NCBI RefSeq assembly: GCF_026151205.1
Contig: NW_026971789.1
Span: forward strand, 1 to 59,326
Length of the DNA: 59,326 bases
DNA from: Bolinopsis microptera
Lineage: Eukaryota; Ctenophora; Tentaculata; Lobata; Bolinopsidae
Direction: 5' to 3'
In this document: piece by piece, positions 40,679 to 53,394 of the stretch
Layout: every line of letters starts with the position of its first letter
Numbering within the stretch: the stretch's first letter is position 1
Made by a program: the position numbers and the translations under genes
The notes under the pieces: model-generated
Database searches by the model: none
What the model saw: the letters and a program-made list of their open reading frames with translations, nothing else
Told to the model about the DNA's origin: nothing

Positions 40679-42329
40679 CGGGTATATGGCCCCCAGAATA
40701 TAGGTGGCCCCCAAAATATAGGTCATGTTAGTGGATACAGTTCTAACCAAGATAAGCGATACTAATGGGATCTGTTACTGCTAGGTTGGAGTAAAACATG
40801 TAATTTATGTTTCTGGATAAAAATTTTGGACCTACATGAGGTATTTTGGTATATTTGGTCATGACAGCGAAAGATTTAAACGATGTTGTCATTTTCTAGA
40901 GGGGTAAATATGGCGAAAAATTGTCATGACAAAAATCTGTCCAACACATGCCATTAAGACTACTGGTATGAGTATAAGTATTATTTTAAGCTATCTTTTC
41001 ATCGAGACATCTGCAAACTGACAATTTGGAAAAAAGTTATGGCCACCACAATTTTACGGGCCCCCAGAATATAGGTCTATACGACCCCCAGAATATAGGT
41101 TGGTCAAAAACCCTGAACATGCCCAAAACCATGCTTTGGGATGCTCTACTTGTAGCTACTAGTCTCCTGAACCCACATATCAAGTTTTATCAAAATTGGA
41201 TAAAAATTGGCCGAGTTATGGGATAAAAACAAAAACCATATGCCCATATTTGGGCATACGCACCAAATTTGATCGATTTTGGTCCATAAATTGGCCAAAT
41301 ATCAATATTTTTGAATGAAACCAACTTTTTATGGAAGGTAAGCATATATTACACATTCTCTATGATTATCAGCTCAATATCTACCTAACTGTGGATTCTG
41401 TGTTCAAATAATCGCAAAAAATGAACAAAATCGCCCATATCTCAAACTGACTTCGCTCAAAACAATAGAACTCAATAGGGTTTCAATATTTTCACATGAA
41501 ATTTTCAGAATCAACGTAGAATTGTCTCATGACCTTAAGTTTTGGGACAGAATTTTGAGTTAGGCCTTTAAAAAAATTTGGCGGCCAAAAATGTCTGATT
41601 TACAGTCATTGAGGTGCACATTGTATTGATACAGATAAAAACAGCCCCCCTCAATCATATCTAGGGACACTCCTTCAATCTTATTTAAGTATTTAGTTAA
41701 GATCCCTACTAAATGAGTGCATGAAAGCTTTTTAACAAGTAAAATTAAAGATTTTACTCATTACGGGTATATGGCCCCCAGAATATAGGTTTAAAAAAAA
41801 AATAGCGACCAAGATTCTGCATTTTCTCTGTCACCCTGAGCATTAAGGAATGTGGGGTAGTGATGAGAAACAGTTAAAGAACATATGCTGAAGAGATGGC
41901 ATCATCAAAATGTATGAAGGTGGAGTATTTGAGGACGATTTTTGCATACCTATATTCTGGGGGCCGTAGTTTTTGATTTTTTGCTATTAAGTATACTCTA
42001 AACCATTTCAATTTAGTATCTGGAGCCATTGGCATCATCAATACAGTCTCAGCAACATATTCTGACTGCATATAACTGTCTGTGACAATTTTAGAACAAC
42101 TTAGGAACAGATGTTTGGACCTATATTCTGGGGGCCCTGTTAAAAAATGGTATTTTTACAGGTGAAAAAAAAGTACACTTAAAAACCTAATAATTATTTT
42201 CAACTACCCAAGAAACATTTAAAGGGTTATTATGTACATATTTACAGCCCTAAACATGCTTAGAAGTAGTTTTAACACCTGTTTCTAAGTGCTCAAAAAA
42301 CGACCTATATTCTGGGGGCCATATACCCG
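40679..42329. mobile_element. 1.65-kb TA-flanked element with iterated motif
   Basis: Perfect 27-bp terminal inverted repeats start CGGGTATATGGCCCCCAGAA (40679-40705 and 42303-42329), with TA on both sides. The motif CCCCCAGAATATAGGT from the terminal repeat recurs inside: near 40708 (one change), 41065, 41085 and 41775 on the plus strand, and near 41948 and 42119 on the minus strand. No transposase; non-autonomous. The TA duplication fits Tc1/mariner-type or other TA-targeting families. Confidence 0.85.
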
Positions 42330-42758
42330 TATAGCCTGACTGACAATTTTCTCGACTGACTGACAATGTTTCTTCTTTTCCCCATTTAGAATACAAAGAT
42401 TAGTACATTTTAGCTTATGATTAATATTATATTTTTACCTATAGTTTACCTAGACTTGTGGTGTCTTGTTTCACCCAGATTATAAGTTGTTGTTATTGTT
42501 TGCTGTCGCCTGTGAAGTGTGACACATTACATTCATGAGGCCCTGTGTGTAATGCAATCGGTAGTTTGGAGGGAGCTTGGGCCAGCCCCAAGTCCCCCTA
42601 CCCCCTCCCCTCCCTTACTGGGCGGCGCTCAGCCTGTCATTCCGCCGAATTTTTATTCGGAACATAATAGCCTGGGGTCCTCAGGTAACCCCTCCCCAGT
42701 CCGTCGATTGGACACCCAACAAAACTGCCAGCCACTTCCCACGGGCTGCCTCTGCTTA
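42330..42758. other. Non-coding DNA
   Basis: Nothing supported. A C-rich patch at about 42585-42615 lies here; overlapping short frames are not convincing. Confidence 0.45.
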
Positions 42759-43421
42759 TTCGAGGATTCCGTCCCCAAAATTTGATAATTCGAATATTTT
42801 AAACCACGCCCATTCAATATTGAAACACCTATATTGCAATTATTGTTCTTTCTGAACATGCTGGACGCCTAATTTTTTCAGAGACGGTAGATTATTTAAT
42901 GTTGCATCTGATCTGAAAAAATTATGTGAAACGGATTTGAAATGTCGAAGTTATCATGCATTTTGTGTATCTCGTTAACAAAATTGACTGGGTGATTATG
43001 TGACACGACATCTTAATTTGGCAGCCTTAACGATTCCCACAATGTTTAACGGGCTGGATAACGGGGTCACCTTATCACGTGATTAGGTAATCAATCACCT
43101 GATAACATGTAATGAATAAACTCGTTATGCTTCGTATCTCGGTGATCTGAGAAGCTACATCTCTCATTTTTTTAGGACAAACGTAATTCGAATTGCCAAA
43201 CACATTTCAATAAAATTTGGCTTGATCCGACTATCCAAACTATCAAATAAATGCGAAAATGAACCTTAATTTTAAAAAATGAACACGAATATTTTTCGAT
43301 TTGACAAATTCCTCGAACCAGTGGTGGTAGTAAGTTATAACAGAAAGAATTATTTCAATTGGGCACTCAGTGACTGATCTATTAAGGCCAACGTATGGGT
43401 ACTGACTTTTGGCCCACCCTG
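42759..43421 (+). mobile_element. CAGGGTGGGCC MITE, copy with lost left end
   Basis: Aligns with 48283-48951 (TTCGAGGATTCCGTC through GGCCCACCCTG, then TA). The left terminal repeat and about 100 bp are missing. Non-coding. Confidence 0.85.
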
Positions 43422-43937
43422 TACTTGCAATGCACAGGAGGCCCACATAATTATAGTATGCAAAGATATGCATATGATCAAAAATATAGTTCAAATGTTG
43501 TATTTTCTGTGTTGACTTTATCTGAGGAAAAATGGACTTACTGCCTTTCTAGAGAGGAATCGGTTGAAATCGATCCTGATTGACACGTGACAATCGAACT
43601 TTCAAATGCCCAAAATCCAGTCTTATCGCACTTTCTCAGGAATCTTGATAGGGGCAGGAATGAGGGATCAAAACGCTTAGGGCTAACAATGGTCCAGTCA
43701 TTTTTTATCAAGACACTTATTTGTTGTTACACAAGTGCAACCAGCCAATTTCAGGAAGCCAAAAGATTTATTTGGCCAGTAGTGTGTACCATACTTTCTT
43801 CACCCGAGACTTTGCTGCCATGTGCAGCTCCTCATTTAACCCTCACACCCGATTTCTCGAGTATTCGGCTGAGTATACCAGTGGGCTGCATAGACCACTC
43901 AGGATCCTTAGCTTAACGTCAATGACACTCACCCCAC

Positions 43938-44017
43938 GACCAGGCAGACAGTGGGATTCGAACTTGCAACCGCACGATTTGCAAAGATGGCGTTTTAACC
44001 AACTGCGCTACCTGGCC
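43938..44017 (-). tRNA. tRNA-like sequence, likely SINE head or pseudogene
   Basis: Minus-strand GGCCAGGTAGCGCAGTTGGT has a good A box and GTTCGAATCCC a good B box. The acceptor arms GGCCAGG and CCTGGTC pair. The anticodon stem (CATCT/TCGTG around TTGCAAA) and the T stem are mismatched, so it is probably not a working tRNA. A tRNA-derived SINE is the likely origin. Confidence 0.55.
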
Positions 44018-44305
44018 ATTAATCTATGACATTTCGAAATCTGTTAATCATGTATAAACAACGTTTTTAATGACTCAAGGCGAGTTTGTATGGCCTCTTA
44101 ATTTATAGTATAGATCCGTCTTCAAGTCTCCAGTTTTGTTTGAGATCTTTTTGTTTTATGTCTCATTTCATTATTCAACTTATTTTGCAAAGTTTACATT
44201 ATTGCTATGCTGAATACAGAATTCGACTGTCATGAATTTGCTGCCTAATTAATGTGATCAATTATCTGACTACGTCACCTTGTTATAGGGTGTTAGATCC
44301 CAACA

Positions 44306-47300
44306 ATGGGTGGAAACGACAGAATAAACATGGCTCTTGGTAAGTTTCTGTTTTCTGTTGTCACTGATTAAATGCATTTTTAAAATTTAAATTGTGGATG
44401 ACATCGTGAATTAAGTTAAATTCCAATGCTATTAATTAAATATTTGATACCTTCTCTGTATTTATTTGGTCATCTCCAGATGACATAATCAAAGTTGACA
44501 AGAGTCTCAAGAGAGGACGAGGACGAGGAACCGGAAGGGGTCGAGGTTGGTTTTTTCGATACCTTCAAGAGTTTGATATACATGAATCTTATTTGTGCTA
44601 AGTCTACTTCTTCAGCATTTGGTTACCAACTTAATAAGCTCCTTCCCTTGTTGCTCCTCGTAACGATCTGCTGTAGTATTTTCCCAATATTCAGCCTGCA
44701 GCTGAACATCTCCTTATACAGGTGCACTAATCACACAGTATACTGCTAGGTGCCAGCCGTGGCAGAGGAAAGCCTAACTCTGGTCTGAAAGATAACACTG
44801 CTGATGGATCAAACAGCTATGTCAAGAATAACAGTTATACCAGGGGAAGAGGTATCAGGTCACGTGGAGGTAAATACTGGAACTTTCTTAAAGGCCGATT
44901 ATGTCAGATCTAGTAAATACAACATATTATAGCACCTCAGAAATTTTAATGAACTGTTGAACACATTGGGAACACATTGGGTTCACATAAGGGAAATACA
45001 TACAGAACCATTATCTCTGCAGTTTGCTTTTAAGCTTTTTAAAGATAAATAAATAATCACGAAGTGATGTTCAACATCTTCCTAACAGCTAACTTAAATC
45101 AGATGAATCTATTCAGGTCGTGGTGGTAGAGGTAGAGGAGTCAACAGATCCACTTCCAATTACAGCAACACTTCTCCAGTGAAGAGGTAACACTTCCTTC
45201 TGCCAATGTGTCGAAAATAAATTAGTGTATTTCAGTTATAATACTATTTTGTATAATAAAGTATATTATAGTATATCTTTTTTGAAAAAAATTTATGAAA
45301 GCTATTTATGCATGATAGCTCTTAGAAACAAAAAAGTTTTCACTTTATTTGCAATTTAAGTTATTTTCTGCTCAGGCTAAACAACAATCGTGGTGGGAAC
45401 AATTTCAAACGTAACAACAACAACAACAACAACAACGACACAAACATAAATAATCAACAGAGAAATTATAATAACAGCACCAGAGGCAAAAGCTTCAGAA
45501 GTAGAGTAAGTCATTAACTTGTTTTAACTTGTTTCAGTACAGACAGATCCGTCTGATTTTTGACGTTTTTGAGTCCCATTAGGTGCCCTTTATGGCTGAC
45601 CAACTTTTTCAAACTTTTTCACGTGTCTTAAGGCCACTTTACCACTTTTAACCACCTTTCTTGTTTGTTGAATATCTTTAGTTGTGAAAATCGTAAAAGG
45701 TTGCAGATTAATCGAGGGTGTTCATATTATCATTCTTTAATGGAACTGTCAGTGCTGTTAGACACAATGGTGAACTATCAGAATGGTTTGAAGTAAGTTC
45801 AGGCAGTGGCCAAGGAGACATTCAGGGTCCCCCACTTTTTAATGTCTGCCTCAATGTGGCTGCTGAGAGAACAGAAAGCAACAAAGTGGTGTCCCACGGA
45901 GCGGTTCTTCAAAGATCTATCAGTCCGCTTGTTGATGATATCACTGTGTTAGATACAGACTATGCAGATGACATGGCTGTACTGGATAACAGCGAGGAAG
46001 GTCTTCAAGAAACAACTGACCTTTTGTGTATGTATGGTGCCCAGGGAGGTCTCAGAATCAATGGTAAAAAGACTGAGGCTATGGTCATTGGTAAAGCAAC
46101 CTCTCAACGGCCATACACGAAAGAAGCCACAGTGAACATCACTGTTGAAGACACGCCAGTGCAGCAAGTTAGTGACTTTACGTACTTAGGTACAATTATT
46201 TCCAGCGACGGTACTATCGACCGTGAGCTGTCAGCTAGGATTCAGAAAGCTTCCGGAGCCTTCAATCAACTGAGTAATATATGGAAAAACCGCAACATCC
46301 AGTCTTATACAAAGATCAGGATTTATAAGGCAGCGGTTTTGACAATATTGTTATATGGTAGTGAGGTTTGGAACACAACCAAAAAGCAGCTACATCGCTT
46401 TGAGGTGTTCCATCAGCGTTGCTTGAGGAGAATACTTAGGATAAGATGGCTCGATCGGGTTAGAAACACTGAAGTGCTGGAGCGTGCAAAGATAAATCCA
46501 GTAGAGACGTTCATAGGAGCAAACCGCCTGCGTTGGTTTGGCCATGTCACCAGAATGCCAGACACTAGGCTTCCTAAGTACCTGCTTAACTGGACCCCTG
46601 CGCATGGGAGAAGATCTAGGGGCCGTCCAAGAAAGAACTGGATGAAATGTTTGCTGGAAGATGCTGCAGCGTTTACAGGAAACACTGACATAGACCTAGA
46701 AGGAGCGAGCGAGATGGCTAGTGACCGAAAACTTTGGAGGGAGATGATACGTCACAAACGGGAGTTCATTGGTGCAGGCCACTCGAATGATTGAGGAGAC
46801 CTAATCAAGTACAAGTACAAGTAAGTAGTTCATATTATCAGGAAGAAAAACTTTTTATAGAGTCCTTACATTAATCTTACTTTCAGGGCAAATCATTTAG
46901 AGGTGGTCGCCAACAGAGCCAAGTTAGAAACAACAATAATAACAATAATGGTAACAACAATAATAGCAACAATGGGGGGAACCAACGTGGTACTACCACA
47001 ATGCTCCAGGTTATTCTTATTTGTAATTTTATAAACCTTGTTTAAAGCTTTGACTGGGATAGTTCAGAGTTCTCCTTGTGATAATTTTGATTTAGTTAAC
47101 CTGAACGGTAATCATTACAAAACTCACCGGAAATCTTTTATTCTCAGGATCAAAACACTCAAGTTAGGCAACTACAGCTCCTAGCCCAGAACCAGCAGCT
47201 CCTTCAGAAACAACTCGTACAACTACAGAACATTCAGAGTCGACAGAACGAACTTCTGTTGGTAAGAAATGCAAATTAGTATTGTCTTTTATTGTGGAAA

Positions 47301-49919
47301 ACTTAGCTTGAATTAAACAAATTATTAATTAGGTCTCAATCGTGCTCAGCTGAGTAAAATTTGATTCTTTTCTATTTCATTTCAACTCAAGACCTGGTAA
47401 TATCCGGACCAATCTAGTTCCGGTCTATTTTATTTTTCGGATAATTCATAACTGCCTAGTATTATAATTATTGTAGGATTATCAATTATCAATTTAATTT
47501 ATCACCCTGTCAAAATAAACCGCGACAGTTGGTACATCAGAAATGAAATTGTAAAGTACACATTTCTGTCAATAATTTAATTTTAATTACATAATATTAT
47601 CCAATTCATGGAATATTCTAATAGCTTAATAGAATTCAAATGTAATTGTTATTTGTTGGCACCTCACGAGATGTCTCAATATGGGTACTCAATACTCATA
47701 TTAGAATTGTGTCAAGGAATGGTATTTAAACAAACTTAAGTTTACAAGTTAGTGTTTAATTACAGTCTACACTCCAACCTATCAAGGCAGTAAGCCATTT
47801 AAATATCTTGTTAATTAAGGGCATTCAAAGGCCAATTTTATTCTAATCATATCAAATCCCCGACCAACTCTTTCCGGTATTGTAAGTTTCGGGTCGTTTA
47901 AAATACCGGACCAATTAAAACTGGTCGTTTACTTTAGTAACTTTGGTTATTGCAACGTATTTTGTCATGCTTACTTTTGGTAGGAAATTTTAACGAACTT
48001 AATATTTTGACGTAGTGACGTCACGTGAGCTACTATTGCAAACTACCACCAATTGAATGAGAGAGTGATCAATGTTTCTCCCCTAAACATTGTCTTAAAA
48101 AAGGTCAAATTTCCTCCAAAATCTAAAATTTCCTCTCAGATTATCTGCCGTCTTTCTGAATGTGGGAGAGTGGCATAATACAGGGTGGGCCAAAAGTCAG
48201 TACCCATACGTTGGCCTTAATAGCTCCGACGTGTTTTATATTTGAGAGCTGTTGCTTTGCAGATGGCATACTGTACTTACTGGTTCGAGGATTCCGTCGT
48301 CAAAATTTGAAAATTCGAATATTTTAGACCACGCCCATTCAATATTAAAACACCTATATTGTTTTCTCTGAACATGCTGAACGCCTAATTTTTTCAGAGA
48401 CGGTAGATTATCAAATGTTGCATATGATCTGAAAACATGAGGCAAAACGGATTAGAAATGACGAAGTTATCAAGCATTTTCTGTATCTATCTCGTTAACA
48501 ATATTGACTGGGTGATTATGTGACACCGTGACACGAAACCTTAATTGGACACCCTTAACAATTCCCATAATGTTTAACGGGGTAGTTAACGGGGGCACCT
48601 TATCACGTGATTAGGTAAACCAATCACCTGATCACACGTAATGAATAAACTCGTTATGCTTCATATCTCGGTCATCTGAGAAGCTACAGTTCTAATTCTT
48701 TCAGGACAAACGTAATTCGAATGGCCAAACACAATTCAATAACATTTAGCTTGATCCGACTATCCAAACTATCAAATAAACGTGAAAATGAACCTCCATT
48801 TGAAAAAAATGAACGCGAATATTTTTCGAGTTGACAAATTCCTCGAACCAGTGGCGGTACTAAGTCATACCAGAAAGAAGTATTTAAATTGGGCACTCAG
48901 TGACTGAGCTATAAAGGCCAACGTATGGGTACTGACTTTTGGCCCACCCTGTACATGAACAGCTTCCTGTATAATCATTAAAATGAAGGAGGAAGACTGC
49001 TTGACGAAGTTCGTGTTTGGCGGGCGTCCAAAAATAATGTCATTAAGAACACCTTAAAAGCAGATTGATAACACCGACCGGCGACCTTTGCTTTATTCCT
49101 GGGTCACGAACCAATTCAATATGTAAGATTAGTTCAACTTCAATGTGAGTTCATGGTTTATTGCTGAAGGTGGCCCATTAATAACGAATATAACTCTGTT
49201 AGGGGCCCCGCCCCCAGGGCCAGTCGGTTTTACTGGCTTTTTATCAGAACTTATTAGAAACGATCGGGGACCAGACAATGTTTACTCAAAATATGAATAC
49301 ACAATTCAAAAAACCGAGAAAAATGTATAGCATAATAGCATACGATCCTGTGTCCTGAGTGATTCGTGAGACTTTACTCGTGTGCTCCGCAACACATTTG
49401 TGGGCTTATCTTAGGGTTGCTTTGCTTTTGGACAAGTGTTGAAGATACCATGATTCACGAAGTGTCGTGAAAATTACAAGGGAGCCCAATTATGGTGTCC
49501 CTGTCACATAATCACCCTGTCAATTTTGTTGACGAGATACACAAAAATAAAAATGCTTGATAACTTTGTCATTTTAAATCCGTTTTGCCTCATTTTTGTC
49601 AGATAAGATGCAGCAATTTATTATCTATAGAAGTCTGAGAAAATTATAGGATTATTTTCGAAAATCAAATAAGCTTTTGACAGGCTCGAACTCGTAAATC
49701 TGTAATCTGTTGCATTTGTTTTAAAATTAAATATAATATATGTTTTGTTTAATGAAAGTGTTGCTTTCGGTGACTTGATAACCATCACTAATAACCGTTT
49801 ATATTAAATGTTCGTTAAAATTACCTCCATTTCAGAGCTCTAACTCTAGGGACCGCTACAGTGGGGGTCTAAGTACACTGTCAGATTTGGATTTGGACCG
49901 TGATGTTATGATGTTCTAG
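44306..49919 (+). CDS. UAP56-binding-motif RG-rich protein, mRNA-export adaptor-like (8 exons)
   Basis: Coding exons: 44306-44339, 44480-44545, 44750-44869, 45117-45186, 45376-45505, 46887-47009, 47148-47261, 49836-49919; 741 nt, 246 residues plus stop. All introns are GT-AG and the phases are consistent; exon 2 has the unusual donor GTTGGT. The N-terminus reads MALDDIIKVDKSLKRGRGRG, the LDDIIK motif by which ALYREF- and UIF-type adaptors bind the helicase UAP56/DDX39B. RG repeats, an asparagine run coded by AAC repeats, a Q-rich helix (RQLQLLAQNQQLLQKQLVQL) and the acidic tail SDLDLDRDVMMF follow. No RRM, unlike ALYREF. A nuclear role in mRNP packaging/export is inferred from the motif. No AATAAA in the first 150 bp after the stop. 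Confidence 0.82.
45733..46827 (+). mobile_element. LINE fragment in intron 5 (13-bp TSD)
   Basis: Flanked by GTTCATATTATCA at 45720-45732 and 46828-46840. Single open frame (to 46791) covering the second half of an RT: SGSGQGDIQGPPLFNV, DYADDMAVLD, FTYLGTIISSDG, LLYGSEVW, and a C-terminal RLRWFGHVTRM...RGRPRKNW block. Short tail AAGTACAAGTACAAGTAAG. 5'-truncated, same strand as the host gene. RTE-like or related LINE; clade uncertain. Confidence 0.9.
48181..48951. mobile_element. 771-bp Tc1/mariner-type MITE in intron 7
   Basis: Ends CAGGGTGGGCCAAAAGTCAG and its inverse; the terminal inverted repeats extend about 46 bp with one mismatch and have TA on both sides. No open frame. Other copies: 42759-43421, 49499-49648 (fragment, inverse) and 56445-56933. 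The CAGGGTG...AAAAGT end with TA duplication is typical of Tc1/mariner-related elements. Confidence 0.9.
49499..49648 (-). mobile_element. Fragment of the CAGGGTGGGCC MITE
   Basis: Inverse match to about 48400-48530 (GTCACATAATCACCCTGTCA, CGTTTTGCCTCAT, GATGCAGCA). Both ends lost. Also in intron 7. Confidence 0.75.
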
Positions 49920-51009
49920 ATGGGTATAACAACATTTAACTCTTCGATTTCTGGAATTTGGATGCTTCAACTTAGCTTTAGGTTGTAACACCTAATATAA
50001 AGTTGACTCATGTTTTGGTAATTGATCTTGAATTGGTAATTGATCTTGAATTGGTAATTGATTGGTAATTGATGTTATATCTTGAATGGATGTGGGTATT
50101 GTTGGGATCTTGGACAGCTGGCGCGAGTTTGATTTGCCATGTGAGTTGTGACACTTACAGCGTTAACGGATGAGCCCTTCTAATTTCTGTCACGTGTCAA
50201 TACAATCAAGCCACAATCCTTCTAATTCGCACTTCCATTTTAATATCTATAATATATTAAAGTATCTGATATGGTGAGAATTTGCATATTATTAGGATTA
50301 GTTAATTGTTAATTAACCACGCTTTTTGGTTTGCCTAGGTATTGAAGGTAAGAAAATTGAAAATATCTCTCATGAAAATCAAGTAGCTCTGGTTTTTATT
50401 GGCACTTTGAAACATCAAAATGTTTTTAAACCGCATTAGATAATTTAACTTGCCTTCTATTTATAATTGTCCCAACTGTGCATAAAATACGATATGAAAT
50501 ACACAGACATGTTTCACAGAATTTACAGTTTATTCTTCGATCTGATTAAATGGTTTTTTCGTTTTCCAGCGTTTTTAACTTATCTGTATGATAGCATTCA
50601 CTATTCAATGGTTGATCAGAAGAAATATTTTCTACTTCTAGAAGTTTTTAATAATATATAACGCCTTGTCTAAGTTATTATATATATCAAGGTTTAATTC
50701 TAAGTTCAAGTTTTATTAAAGTTTTAGTTGATAACCTTCTAGTTGATAACGGTTTAATTCAGTCGAAACTTTAAACACTGTTGATGCCTTTTCTCTACAG
50801 TTTTTAATCGTATTTGAAATCCTATTATATGATATGCTTGTACCCATATCCACATATTTAAAAATTTCCTCCCAAACCCATTTTCAGACCCTTCTGTGGC
50901 CCGCTTGCTTCGCTCGCTGTGGCCTGCTCGCTTCGCTCGCAGCGGCTAAGTTACTTTCCCAACAGGGGCGTGTGCAGGATTTTTATAAGGGGTGGGCGAG
51001 GCTACTGCG
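49920..51009. other. 3' flank of the host gene, AT-rich
   Basis: Contains short tandem GGTAATTGATCTTGAATT repeats at about 50018-50075 and a TTCGCTCGC repeat at about 50910-50940. No gene recognised. Confidence 0.5.
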
Positions 51010-51385
51010 GCCGGGGCTCGGGGGCGCAGCCCCCGGAAAATTTTAACTGGATTATATGCTAAACCAATAGGATATCAATAGTAATACAGAAGGTTCAAAA
51101 CAGTTGATTAGACACAAGTGGTTATAAGTAATATTTTAAGGGGGCAGGGGGCGCAGCCCCTGAAAATTTTTAACTGCATTTGCAATATATGCTAAACCAA
51201 TAGGATATCAATACAGAAGGTTCAAAACAGTTGATTAGACACTTGGTTATTAGTAATATTTTAAGGGGGCAGGGGGCGCAGCATCCGGAAAATCTTTAAC
51301 TGGATTATATGATAGACCAATAGGATATCAATTATAGAGAAGGTTCAAAGTAGTTGATTAGACACTCGGTAATATTTTGGATTCA
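51010..51385 (+). repeat. Three tandem about 125-bp units with GC hairpin
   Basis: GGGGGCGCAGCCCC-type hairpins at about 51020, 51146 and 51272, each followed by GAAAATTTTTAACTG, CCAATAGGATATCAAT and AGGTTCAAAACAGTTGATTA with small changes. Non-coding. Confidence 0.8.
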
Positions 51386-53394
51386 AAACATTGGACAAAT
51401 TAAAATTAAAGATGGCACGAATTTTAAGTCATTTAGAGAGGAAAAATTTCCTCTCGATACCCAATGATTGAACTGCTCTTTGCGGACTGCAATTGTCAGT
51501 CGCTAACCAAGAAATTTCCTCTCATAGATGCCAAAAATTTCCTCATTCTTCCCAAATTTCCTCCCAGATATCTGGTGGGTTTGCCAACTTTGTGGATATG
51601 GGTCAGCTTTTATGTATTTAGTTTATAATGAGGCGGTCTTTACGCCATTTTTGAAGATTACTGCTATTAAGTATTAAAAAAGGCCCAAGATTGCGCTAAA
51701 TTAAATTGTACGGTGTTCTCTCTACAATCCGTGCCCAGCTCTCTGTGATTATGATCAAATTATTTATAATTTTACATTGCACAATTCCATAAATCTTGTG
51801 TACGTTTTGCCTGGCCCGTTATTCATAGCGTTTACATTAGACAGATTCACCGAATTTTCACATTGGCCCAGAATCCGTGCCTGGCTCAGTCACTGGATTC
51901 ACCAATAATAATATAATTATTGTAATTATTATTAACTAAGGGTTAAGGTGCGAATAGTAAGTCAAAATGCATATTTTATGAATTGCAGTTCAAGTATTCT
52001 TGATATTGTGTATTGAATAACATTTTGCTGTTATTTTTAAATAAAGTTTGCTTCTCCCCAATTTATTCGATAGAATAGCTCATAATTGACTCAAAAAGAT
52101 TGAAATAACTCCTTTACCCTTATTTTTCCGGGAGAGCATCAAAAATATCATTGAAATTTACCGTATAATTCATCAATTAATTGTATGCCATAATCCCAAC
52201 CTGATTTACTCTTGGTTAACAAGTTATTCCCATTACTCACTTTTAACAGAATCTTCTAATTTTAGGTATGGTTAATTCTGCTGAACTCAAAGAAGAAAGT
52301 ACCTCGGTTGAAGTCTTACACTGGTAATAAATAGCAAACAAACCCATCTTTATTCCTTATTACTGACTTATAAGTCTCGACTTTTTTGATATTTCAACTG
52401 ATCATAGTAACCTTCAAAATTTACATAGAGTTAATTGTTGTCCAGTGTCCCCATAATCCATATTCCTGATATTGCAAACAACTTGTAAGTTCATACTTAT
52501 TCAATTCATATCATTCATTATCTTTAACTCATGGCCTACTTTGTAATTAGCTTGCAAATAATTTCCTCCCAACCAAAGTTTAAAAGGGTACACGCTAATA
52601 ATATTTTTCCTTTTTTAATCTTATTTAACAAATAAAACAGCAGTTCTCTCAACTTTTCGTTTGGCTGTCAGCTTCCACATATCATTCACAACTAGCGGAT
52701 TTTGTCTTCGTATGTGAGTAGAGTGGCGCGCGCTGTGCGCGTTTATTTTCATCAGAATTTCGCGCGCAAATGTTTTATGATTATCATCGGTAGCATGGTA
52801 CGATTTCACCATTTTTCTAGCCAGAAATTTAACAGGATTCTCTGATCGATGAAAATGTGGCATTAGTTACGTTCTACGTCGTCCAGTCCATGTGGTCAAC
52901 TTATTCTGTCACGTTCTTGTTTTGTCAGACCTCGGATTAGATGGCAAGAGCCAAGAAGCTTAGCGTGTAATTGAGTCAATATTTTAAAATAGAGCTGCGG
53001 TGCAATAATCCCAACTCAAAAGGTGGAGGAAATTACCCAAGCTGCTACTTAAGTGGTCTTACTTTAATTTAACTTTCTCCAGCTTGTAATGATTTTATCA
53101 ACTCTGCAACCATTATTTTTCTATATCATCCTTCAGGTTGCGACAATACCATTCCAGTACATACGAAAATACTGTTCTTAGTTGAATAACGGAGGCTGCA
53201 AATATATACATGTCCAAGGAGTTTTCAGTCAGGGAAAATAAAAATATCTGAAGGGGGGTGGGGGGGGGGTTCACCATGATTTTGTTGTGAAATTTGAGAT
53301 GGCAATTGACCAACAAACTAGGGCCTCTGACCGAACTTTTGAAGGGGTTTTGGACTCCGGTCACCCGTGGGACAGCCACGCCCATTTTTAGTCC
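51386..53394. other. Non-coding DNA
   Basis: No supported gene. A GCGC-rich patch (about 52725-52770) falls inside an 80-codon minus frame without recognisable features. A poly-G run lies at about 53253-53269. Confidence 0.45.

Noticed and set aside
40528-40731. 67-codon frame starting ATGGCTACAGCTAAC
   Set aside because: Its end is made of the terminal repeat of the element at 40679, and no splice sites support an exon.
42519-42859. Proline-rich overlapping frames
   Set aside because: Both plus-strand frames and the minus frame cover a C-rich patch and the start of a MITE; no homology recognised.
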